Positions 27,291 through 35,050 of a stretch of 64,000 bases of DNA are shown here, one piece after another (position 1 is the stretch's first letter; each line of letters begins with the position of its first letter). Source of the stretch: Candidatus Fimimorpha excrementavium (GTDB lineage Bacteria; Bacillota; Clostridia; Lachnospirales; Lachnospiraceae); NCBI GenBank assembly GCA_018710785.1, contig DVJD01000127.1:1-64000 (forward strand), in the 5' to 3' direction. The notes below the pieces were generated by a model that saw only the letters and a list, made by a program, of their open reading frames with translations, was not told the origin of the DNA and did not search any database. A program made the translations under genes and the position numbers.

Positions 27291-27310
27291 GGGGATGCCG
27301 CGGCATCCCC
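27291..27310. terminator. Terminator between convergent lipoprotein genes
   Basis: A perfect 20-base palindrome, GGGGATGCC at its left arm, with T-rich DNA on both sides; suited to end transcription from both strands. Confidence 0.8.
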
Positions 27311-27331
27311 TCATTTATGTATGATACATTT

Positions 27332-28708
27332 TCACGGCTCTCTTTCAACCGATTCGTTTCCGATCGCCTGAACCTCCTCCTCCAGCTGGAGCAGCGCTTC
27401 CGAGGTCTCCTGATTCCCACTCATGATTTTTTTATGATATTCTTCCCAGATGGTGTGGATCTCAGGCAGGGCCTTTCGTATTTTTTCTTCTTCATCCGGA
27501 CTGTATCCTGTGATGGCGTCCATATCCAAAATGGTACGGACATCCATGACCTCTCTGCTGGATTCATCATCGGGAAAATATTCGATCCCCGTCAGAATTT
27601 CTCTGATTTCTTCATTATACAGCGCCGACAGACTTCCATAGCTGGCCTGGATTCTGGCGCCTTCCTCCCCGCAGGCAAACTCTAAAAATTTCCATGCCAG
27701 CTCTGTGTTTTTAGTCGATGCGTGTACCGCCAGTCCTCTGAGACTTCCGATCGCTTCATAGGGATCCCGTCCTGCGGCCCTGGGCATCCGTGCGATTCCC
27801 CAATTTTTTCCGTTCCACTTCTGATAACTTGTCTCCTCCTGATTCTGCTTCCCCACCAGCTCCGCTATCATCCAGCTTCCCATGGGCATCATGGCAATGT
27901 CACCGTTGGAAAAGGCATGGGCATAATTGGTCCCCATGGTACTGATTTGAATATAGTCCTGACAGCTTTCCTCCTCTTCCTGATTGCTTATCATGGCATA
28001 ATAAGGTTCCATATAAGCAAAACTGGTAAAAGACGGTACCGTTTCTTCCCCCAAAAGGGCAAACGCCCGCACCACACTGGGCCAAATATGATAATATGTC
28101 CCGTAAATCCGCTTACTGCTCTCCGTACTCGTCATCTGAGCCACAAGATCCGCATAATCTTCCATGGTCATATCATTGGACGGATATGCGATTCTTTGCC
28201 GGTCAAACAGATCCTGATTATAAAACAGCATCCAAAACTCATTTTGAAACGGCATTTGATAATAGGTTCCATCCAGACACAGATTTTCTGTATCCGTATT
28301 ATACAAAGAAAGATCCGTTTTGTCCCTGGCCATATAATAATTCAGAGGGAGAAGCTGTTTCTTCTGGCAAAGCATCACATAATCGGAAACGGAAGACGTG
28401 GTGATAATATCATAATCTTCCCCGCTCAAAAGATCATTGAGCAGCACCTTCATATACCCAAGACTTCCCAAATCCTTAATCTCAATCGTAACCCCCGGAT
28501 TTTCCGCTTCAAATGCTTCTTTCAGCGCATCCCAAACCGGATAAATCTCCCGGTCCCAAACCGCCCAGTTCAAAACAGTCTGCTGTGATTTTGGCACATC
28601 CGTATATTCTTCTGTGTTCTCCCCTGCGCCGGTTCTCCCAAACATACTGCATCCGCACAGCACCGCTGCCATCCACACGGCGCACACAATCCCTGCTCGT
28701 TTCTTCAT
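27332..28708 (-). CDS. ABC sugar-binding lipoprotein (family 1)
   Basis: A 458-residue extracellular solute-binding protein. Seen: signal peptide with lipobox-like AVLCGC, Cys20; family 1 features such as VTIEIKDLGSLGYMKVLLNDLLSGEDYDI, PFQNEFWMLFYNQDLFD and GDIAMMPMGSWM. The start at 28708 has GAGG seven bases upstream. No permease or ATPase gene is next to it; instead a YesM/YesN-type sensor pair is divergently encoded 250 bases away. The protein may serve a distant transporter, or act as a sensing partner for the kinase. Confidence 0.88.
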   Translation of the reverse strand: MKKRAGIVCAVWMAAVLCGCSMFGRTGAGENTEEYTDVPKSQQTVLNWAVWDREIYPVWDALKEAFEAENPGVTIEIKDLGSLGYMKVLLNDLLSGEDYDIITTSSVSDYVMLCQKKQLLPLNYYMARDKTDLSLYNTDTENLCLDGTYYQMPFQNEFWMLFYNQDLFDRQRIAYPSNDMTMEDYADLVAQMTSTESSKRIYGTYYHIWPSVVRAFALLGEETVPSFTSFAYMEPYYAMISNQEEEESCQDYIQISTMGTNYAHAFSNGDIAMMPMGSWMIAELVGKQNQEETSYQKWNGKNWGIARMPRAAGRDPYEAIGSLRGLAVHASTKNTELAWKFLEFACGEEGARIQASYGSLSALYNEEIREILTGIEYFPDDESSREVMDVRTILDMDAITGYSPDEEEKIRKALPEIHTIWEEYHKKIMSGNQETSEALLQLEEEVQAIGNESVEREP

Positions 28709-28964
28709 AACCATTCCTCACTCAGCCGTCCAAACGGCTCAAACGCAAAATACCAGAGTCCATATATGAAAAAGTATATCTCAAATCCCATCATATAACA
28801 AGCGATTTTCCGCCTGCGTTTATCCCAGATTCTTCATTTCTCCCTCTTTATTTTCTCCCAATCTGCTGATACAATAATAACAACCGCATCACTCCGCATG
28901 GATGCAGCCGTCCCGGCCGTTTCCATGTGGGCATGCAGACATTACCGGAAGGGAGATGGACACC

Positions 28965-30812
28965 ATGTCAAAGCGCAGATATGCCTACTACCGTACCCTA
29001 AAGAGGCGGATTCTGTTTATCACTCTGACTGTCAGCCTGTTTATGGGGCTTTTAATCGGCTGCGTCAGCTGTTATCTATACTACAATTATCAAAAACAAA
29101 CACTCCTTTCCAATATTGAAATTTTCCTCAAATACGCGGCTGACACCATTGACCGGGAATTATCCGGTCTGTTTACCCTGGTAAACTGGTGTCAGAGCAG
29201 TCAGGCCGTGGCCAACTATGCCGTCAGTTCCGATCCATCTGTCACCTTTTCGACCCACGATCTGTTGAATGAGCAGTATCTGATCACATCAGGGAACGAA
29301 TATATCCGGCGGATTATCATAACCCGGAAGGATGGGGGCTTTATTCAGGTGGTTCCGGAGCCGATTGCCACCCAGCCCAATGTCACCCAGATTATTTCCA
29401 CACTTCCTTATCTCTCTTCCGCCATCAACAGCCTGGATTTTGACTTCAGCATGGGCCTGGTGGCAGATCCGCTGGACGGAAGCCTCCGCTTTAAAATGCT
29501 TCCCGTGCTGCGCCCCGTTTATGATCTTTATACCTCGGAAGTGACCGGATATATTCTGATGGAGATTGATCCGGCTCTGTTTACCGATGCTCTGGCCTCC
29601 GTTCATTTGGATTCTGCACTTTCCTGTTATTTCAACGTAGAATCCAAAAATTACCTCTATCATGATGAATCTCTAAGCGAAACGTTCCGCTATCCCCTGA
29701 ACAATCAAGGATCCATGGAAGGATATGTGCCTTACTACGAAGATTCTCATATTTACTCCGGCATCAGCGATGACGGCGTCCGCTATTGCCACGTCATCCG
29801 GACGCTTTCCTCCGGAAATTTCCGGCTGACCTGCCGGGTTCCGTTTTCCCTGTTTGTGGAAAACTTACAGCCCTTTTTCTGGATCATCCTTCTGGTTCTG
29901 ATGCTGGTTCTGATCTTTGCCTTTTGTATGTTTTTTTATCTTCACCGCGTCGTCACCAAACCGGTCAACCAGCTGAAGCAGCAGATCATCCGCATATCCG
30001 GCGGCGATTTTTCAAAGAATCCATCCATTGAATGGCGCACGGAACTGGGAGACATCGGACGCGGCATCAATGAAATGTCGGAAAATATCGTCCAGCTTCT
30101 GGAAAAGCGTGTTGCTGCGGAAAAGGAAAAGCAGGAATATGAGTATCGGCTGCTGCAAAGCCAAATCAATCCCCATTTTCTCTATAACACGTTAAATTCC
30201 ATCAAGTGGATGGCTACGATACAAAATGCTCCCGGCATCGCGCAGATGACCACCTCCCTTTCCCGTCTGCTGAAAAGCATCGCCAAAGGCACACAGGTTT
30301 CCATCCCGGTGCGGACAGAATTCTCCCTGCTGGATGATTATTTCACAATCCAAAAATACCGTTACGGCGGCGCCATCACACTGGACTATCAGATTGACGA
30401 CGAATCTCTTTTGGATTGTCAGATTCTCCGCTTTACACTTCAGCCTATTGCGGAAAATGCCATCTTCCATGGCATTGAACCCACCGGAGCCGCCGGAGTC
30501 ATACAGGTCCGCCTGTATGCGCCCTCCGCAAATCAAATACAAATTGACATCACGGACAATGGAGTTGGCATGGCGGAGGATACCATACAGCATTTGCTGG
30601 AAGACGATGAAAAAAACAAATCTTCCTTTTTCCGTGACTTTGGCATCTCCAGCGTACATAAGCGCATTCAATATGAATTTGGCCCGGAATATGGTCTTTC
30701 CATTCAAAGTAAATTGGACGTATTTACCACGGTTTCCGTCCATCTGCCCAAACTGTTTTCACCATCCGAAGCGAAAGCACAAACCAGCGAGCCAAGTGAC
30801 AAACAGCAGTAA
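28965..30812 (+). CDS. YesM-type sensor histidine kinase
   Basis: A 615-residue membrane kinase. Seen: transmembrane helix at about 16-40, an extracellular sensing domain to about 310, a second helix, a HAMP-like linker (VTKPVNQLKQQIIRISGGD), then the His-kinase domain with His404 in INPHFLYN, and an ATPase domain with QPIAENAIFHGI (N-box) and DNGVGM (G-box). This is the YesM/LytS-like sugar-sensing class. The start at 28965 (MSKRRYAYY) has GGGAG nine bases upstream. The cognate regulator follows 30 bases after the stop. Confidence 0.92.
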   Translation: MSKRRYAYYRTLKRRILFITLTVSLFMGLLIGCVSCYLYYNYQKQTLLSNIEIFLKYAADTIDRELSGLFTLVNWCQSSQAVANYAVSSDPSVTFSTHDLLNEQYLITSGNEYIRRIIITRKDGGFIQVVPEPIATQPNVTQIISTLPYLSSAINSLDFDFSMGLVADPLDGSLRFKMLPVLRPVYDLYTSEVTGYILMEIDPALFTDALASVHLDSALSCYFNVESKNYLYHDESLSETFRYPLNNQGSMEGYVPYYEDSHIYSGISDDGVRYCHVIRTLSSGNFRLTCRVPFSLFVENLQPFFWIILLVLMLVLIFAFCMFFYLHRVVTKPVNQLKQQIIRISGGDFSKNPSIEWRTELGDIGRGINEMSENIVQLLEKRVAAEKEKQEYEYRLLQSQINPHFLYNTLNSIKWMATIQNAPGIAQMTTSLSRLLKSIAKGTQVSIPVRTEFSLLDDYFTIQKYRYGGAITLDYQIDDESLLDCQILRFTLQPIAENAIFHGIEPTGAAGVIQVRLYAPSANQIQIDITDNGVGMAEDTIQHLLEDDEKNKSSFFRDFGISSVHKRIQYEFGPEYGLSIQSKLDVFTTVSVHLPKLFSPSEAKAQTSEPSDKQQ

Positions 30813-30842
30813 AACATACATAAAATGAAAGGATATGGTGTT

Positions 30843-32453
30843 ATGATAAAAGTATTGATTGTCGATGACGAACCCCTCGTAGTGGCAGGCGTGCGTTCCA
30901 TGGTGAATAACTTAAACACAGATTTTACGGTCTGTGCCACGGCTTCCAACGGAACGGCTGCCCTGGAACTGATCGAAAAAGAACGTCCGGAAATCGTCAT
31001 CGCCGATATTAAAATGCCGCAGATGGACGGCTTAACGTTGGCCAAGATATGCCGGGAACGATTTGGACATCTTCCCGTCTTCATCATCCTGACCAGTTAT
31101 GAGGAATTTTCCCTGGTAAAAGAGGCGCTCTCCTATCAGGTATCCGACTATCTGATCAAGCTGGAGCTGGACGAACAGACCCTCTCCTCCACGCTGAAAA
31201 AGGCCGCCGCGCAGGCAGAAGAGTATCTGGCCTCCCAGTCCCGTCCGCTTTCCTCTCCTCCCGACGATATGCGCCTTTTGAAAGAACAGTTTTTTACCCG
31301 GCTGCTCCATCATCTGTTTGAGAGTGAAGAACAATTTTTCCTGCAGAGCCGCGATCTTGGACTGGCTTTTGACGAGGACGCCTACATCGCCTGCTGCATG
31401 GAAATCCTCAGCGATAAACTGGCCTCCATGGACCGAAAACAGCAGCTGACACTTTATCGAAGCGCCCTGCAGATGACGGAAAGCATCCTGAAAAAGTACA
31501 TGCCCTGTCACTGTGTATCCCTGGATCTGCGCCATTTCAGTCTGATTATCCCGCTGAGTGACCAAGACCGGGAAACCTATATCCAAAAGCTGATACCGGC
31601 TTTTACGGAGGTGCGTTCCATGCTGTTCAATTATTACAGCGTCCGGATCGTCGGAGCCGTCGGCCATCCCGTTTCCAATCCCCTGGATATCAGTTCTTCT
31701 TATCAGGATGCCCGGCAAACCTTTTCCCTGGTATCGAAGGAAGAGCCCTTCCTCTTCTCCGATCAGACCCATCCGGCCAGGAAAGAAGCCGCCGGACGGA
31801 CCTTTAACCTCTCTTTGTTTCAGCCTGCCATCACAAAAGCCTATGAAGAGTATGATTCTGAGAAACTGAAGGATGTCTTTTCCTCCATCACCAGTCTGTT
31901 CGCCGACCACCCGTCAGCCTATGTGCAGGCCATGGACGCCGCCAGCAGTATTCTCTATCTGTCTTTGTCCCTTTTATCCGACGGAGAGGCCATCGTCTCA
32001 TCCATTTTCAGGGATGTGCCGGACAATTACCGCTCCCTCTATCGGCAGACGACCACCCCTGCTGTCCTGGACTGGCTGAACACCCTCTATGAGGGGCTGG
32101 ATCAGGTATTTGTCAAGCGCAGAAAGGATCATAAACATAAGATGGTTTCCAATATCCAGGCCTACATCCATGACCATCTCCATGAAAAGCTGAGTCTGAA
32201 CGAAGTCGCCGCGGCTTTCGGCATCAGCCCCAACTATTTAAGCCTGCTGTTCGGCCGCTATTCCGAGTACAGCTTCAGCGAATTCGTTACCCGGCAGAAA
32301 ATCCAGGAAGCCAAGCGCATGCTCTTGGAAGGAAATCGGCTGGTCTATGAAATCGCCGACCAGCTGGGTTTTGAAAACGCCTTCTATTTCAGCACCGTAT
32401 TCAAAAAAATCGAAGGCTGTTCTCCCCGCGAGTTTATGAATCGGAAAAATTAA
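30843..32453 (+). CDS. YesN-type response regulator, AraC output
   Basis: A 536-residue two-component regulator. Seen: receiver domain (residues 1-120) with acidic pair 8-9 and phosphoacceptor Asp55 (IVIADIKMPQMDG), a middle domain of about 300 residues, and a C-terminal AraC-type pair of helix-turn-helices (LSLNEVAAAFGISPNYLSLLF, IADQLGFENAFYFSTVFKK). The start at 30843 (MIKVLIVDDE) is the domain start and has AAAGG upstream. It pairs with the kinase just before it and probably controls the divergent binding-protein gene or the downstream GH42 gene. Confidence 0.93.
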   Translation: MIKVLIVDDEPLVVAGVRSMVNNLNTDFTVCATASNGTAALELIEKERPEIVIADIKMPQMDGLTLAKICRERFGHLPVFIILTSYEEFSLVKEALSYQVSDYLIKLELDEQTLSSTLKKAAAQAEEYLASQSRPLSSPPDDMRLLKEQFFTRLLHHLFESEEQFFLQSRDLGLAFDEDAYIACCMEILSDKLASMDRKQQLTLYRSALQMTESILKKYMPCHCVSLDLRHFSLIIPLSDQDRETYIQKLIPAFTEVRSMLFNYYSVRIVGAVGHPVSNPLDISSSYQDARQTFSLVSKEEPFLFSDQTHPARKEAAGRTFNLSLFQPAITKAYEEYDSEKLKDVFSSITSLFADHPSAYVQAMDAASSILYLSLSLLSDGEAIVSSIFRDVPDNYRSLYRQTTTPAVLDWLNTLYEGLDQVFVKRRKDHKHKMVSNIQAYIHDHLHEKLSLNEVAAAFGISPNYLSLLFGRYSEYSFSEFVTRQKIQEAKRMLLEGNRLVYEIADQLGFENAFYFSTVFKKIEGCSPREFMNRKN

Positions 32454-32470
32454 TGTTTTCAAGCATGGAA

Positions 32471-32547
32471 AAGAGCGTATGTGAATCTTCCATCTCTTCC
32501 GTTCAATCGGAACAAACCGAATGTTCACATACGCTCTTGTCTTTTTG
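32471..32547. terminator. Bidirectional terminator, response regulator / GH42
   Basis: Perfect 15-base arms at 32471-32485 and 32524-32538 (AAGAGCGTATGTGAA and complement) with CTTTTTG after the right arm. It lies between convergent genes. Confidence 0.82.
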
Positions 32548-34653
32548 CTATCTCTCTTCTTCCATCAGGCACACGACACCATAGCCCGGCAGCTTCACCT
32601 GACCGGTCAGCGTTTCTCCCGACAGCACATCTTCAAACTTGTTCTCCAGCTCAACCGTTTTCTCTTCTTTCGTATAGTTCAAAAGGAACAGATAATTCCG
32701 AACCACTTCCGTCCCATCCGTCTGAATCATCACGGTTTTGCTGCGAAGAGCCGCCTCCACTTCCGCAGGCACATGGCTGACTCCCCTCACCGGCTTCATA
32801 CCCAGTTTTTGAATAAACCCATTGGCCGTATCTTCACTGAATCCGCCGCCGAAATAATAGCCCCAGCCCTTTCCATTTTGTTTCCGGATCAGGGCCGGTT
32901 CCCCGTCATAATAATTATTTTGGAATACGGCGAGAATCTCCCCGCCTTCTTTCTGCTCCAGCACATCATTAAACCAGGGCGCTTCCATGCGGTCCCCCTC
33001 CCAGCTGACATATTCCATATCATCATCCGGTCCCAGAAGGGTATAATCCTTCACCCGCACTCCGCAGAGTTCTCCTGCAAATCCCGGCATGGGACGCATC
33101 GGGCACCTGCCGTACTCATCCTTATATCCTGTGCGGGAGCCAAAAATCACCGTTCCACCGTTTTTCATATATTCCATTAAAATATCGGCACGTTCCCTGG
33201 TCAGAATAGCCGGATGGGGATAGATTAAAATCTCATACTGCCCCAATTCTTCAGCCGTTGTCTCATCTCTCCAATAATAAAAGTCAAACGGAATATGATT
33301 GTGCTGGAATGCCCGAAACCATCCGTCCATGCTCTTATCCGCCAGCGGACCGTACATCTTATCTTCCGCTCCGTCCCAATCATTGTCATAATCCCGGAGG
33401 ATGGCGTAATTAGCCTGGTAACGGGCGCCTGCCAATCCGGCATCACTCAGCCGGACCGTCTCTTCATGGATGGTTTTCAGCTCTTCCAGACGTCGGTTGG
33501 GCCCATTGGAATAATCATTCAGTCCATGCCAGTAAATCTCTGTCCCATATCCGCAGGTACGCCAGCGGAAATATCCGATATAATCGGCCCCGTGGGCGAT
33601 GGCCTGCATGGTCCAGAGGCGCATCTGTCCCGGCTTCGGCATGGGCTGGAGTATCCGCCCGGTCCAGCCCCCGGGACCGGACTGCTGTTCCATGATTCCA
33701 AACACCGGTGAGATGCTTCTGACACGGGCCAGGTTAAAGGATGAGTTTCTGTCCTTTAAATTTCCCTCCTGTCTCGGGTTGGCATCCATGCCATAGGCGA
33801 AATCCGGATAATTGTCATAGGTGATAAAATCCAGAACCTCCGGCACCAATCTTTGATAATCCACATTTGGAAAGATTCCATTGGTTGTGATAAACTGGTC
33901 TTCCTTCAGGTACGGACGGATGGCCTCTGCCTGCATCTTTAAAAAGGCATAGGCTGCGTAGGAGATAAAGCGTTTTCCCTCCAACTCCATATGCGGATTA
34001 TTGAATCCCCCTACCGTATGGCGGCGCAGATGGATTTCTTCCCAGTCCGTATACGTCTGATTCCAGAATGTCGTCCCCATCTTTTCATTGAGATTGTCCA
34101 GGGTTTCAAATTTCATCCTCATATAATCCCGGAATGCCTTGTGGTCGGATTCGGCATGAAACTCTGCCATCTCACAGTTGATTTCATTGTCCAGCTGCCA
34201 TCCGATCACATTGGAATAACTGCAGTAATGAACAGCCAGCTTGTGGATCAGCCGCCTGGACAATTCCCAATATTTGGGCGACGTATAATTGTAATGGCGG
34301 CGCAGCCCATGACGGTACAGAAGCCCCTGGGCGTCCGCGTTCAATACCTCCGGATATTTTTCCGTCAGCCATGCCGGAGGAGTCGCGGTCGGCGTACAGA
34401 AAATAACCGATATCCCTTCTTCCTCCGCGATTTTCATGAAGGGGTCAAACCAGCCGATGGTAAACTCTCCTTCTCTCGGTTCAAACTTGTTCCATGCGAA
34501 TTCCGCGATACGCACCACCTGAATGCCGTGTTCCTTCATCCGTATCAAATCATCTCTCCAAAGAGAGGAGTCCCAGTGTTCCGGATAATAGCAGGTTCCC
34601 AGTGTAATCTGATCCAAATTCCAGCATTTGTTTTTCTGTTTGCTAATGTCCAT
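32548..34653 (-). CDS. Beta-galactosidase, GH42
   Basis: A 701-residue beta-galactosidase without a signal peptide, so it acts on imported galactosides. Seen: LGTCYYPEHWD at residues 19-28, RIAEFAWNKFEPREGEF, acid/base Glu157 in WQLDNEIN, nucleophile Glu322 in GIMEQQSGPGGW, then a trimerisation domain (IFGSRTGYKDEYG) and a small C-terminal sandwich, full GH42 length. Its leader contains a 52-base element shared with the selD operon. The YesN-type regulator is convergent with it, and a GH2, a GH29 and a sulfatase are nearby, pointing to host-glycan use. Confidence 0.94.
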   Translation of the reverse strand: MDISKQKNKCWNLDQITLGTCYYPEHWDSSLWRDDLIRMKEHGIQVVRIAEFAWNKFEPREGEFTIGWFDPFMKIAEEEGISVIFCTPTATPPAWLTEKYPEVLNADAQGLLYRHGLRRHYNYTSPKYWELSRRLIHKLAVHYCSYSNVIGWQLDNEINCEMAEFHAESDHKAFRDYMRMKFETLDNLNEKMGTTFWNQTYTDWEEIHLRRHTVGGFNNPHMELEGKRFISYAAYAFLKMQAEAIRPYLKEDQFITTNGIFPNVDYQRLVPEVLDFITYDNYPDFAYGMDANPRQEGNLKDRNSSFNLARVRSISPVFGIMEQQSGPGGWTGRILQPMPKPGQMRLWTMQAIAHGADYIGYFRWRTCGYGTEIYWHGLNDYSNGPNRRLEELKTIHEETVRLSDAGLAGARYQANYAILRDYDNDWDGAEDKMYGPLADKSMDGWFRAFQHNHIPFDFYYWRDETTAEELGQYEILIYPHPAILTRERADILMEYMKNGGTVIFGSRTGYKDEYGRCPMRPMPGFAGELCGVRVKDYTLLGPDDDMEYVSWEGDRMEAPWFNDVLEQKEGGEILAVFQNNYYDGEPALIRKQNGKGWGYYFGGGFSEDTANGFIQKLGMKPVRGVSHVPAEVEAALRSKTVMIQTDGTEVVRNYLFLLNYTKEEKTVELENKFEDVLSGETLTGQVKLPGYGVVCLMEEER

Positions 34654-34705
34654 TATCTCCCTCTTTCCTGCGCAGTATCTCTTCGTAAATGTTCCGTTAG
34701 AATTT

Positions 34706-34757
34706 ATACCATCTCAGCTGCCGTTTCGATGGTTTTCTCGTCAAATGAGGATTCAAG
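34706..34757 (-). repeat. Leader element, copy 2 (upstream of GH42)
   Basis: Minus-strand element with 43 of 52 bases the same as 8961-9018, lacking a 6-base insert (TTGAAG). CCATC and GATGG can form a 5-bp stem around the conserved GAAACGGCAG. It begins about 20 bases after an extended -10 box. One frame reads through both copies with matching residues (LNPHLTRKPSKRQLRWY here, MNSHLMNNPLKRQLKLRWY in copy 1). Confidence 0.6.
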
Positions 34758-34784
34758 CAAGCCCCCACAGGCTTTCTTTCGCTC

Positions 34785-34790
34785 ATTATA
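34785..34790 (-). promoter_or_regulatory. Extended -10 box for GH42 gene
   Basis: Minus-strand TGATATAAT: a TATAAT core with the TG extension. No good -35. It is the same type of promoter as that upstream of leader copy 1. Confidence 0.5.
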
Positions 34791-34902
34791 TCATATTGCC
34801 TTCATAAAAAAATGGATTTTTTTGTTTTTTCAATAAAATTTTATAACTTTTATCCCATCCTCCGCCGCTGCTTTTGATACAAAAACTTTCTCTCTGTATT
34901 TA

Positions 34903-34931
34903 TTGCCGTACTATTCAAAAAAGTGTATAAT
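34903..34931 (+). promoter_or_regulatory. Promoter for TPR-DUF4037 gene
   Basis: TTGCCG (34903-34908), 17-base spacer, TATAAT (34926-34931). A hairpin CCCAAA...TTTGGG (34971-34989) lies in the leader. The rest of the 34654-35050 gap is AT-rich with no supported gene. Confidence 0.65.
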
Positions 34932-35050
34932 AATCTTGAATAAATCTGCATATTTTTTCTTTTTTCATATCCCAAACGGCGGCTTTGGGAAAAGTCATAC
35001 GTCATTTATGTCTGTCCCCCGGCCAACCCGTTTAGAAATGGAGGTATTAT

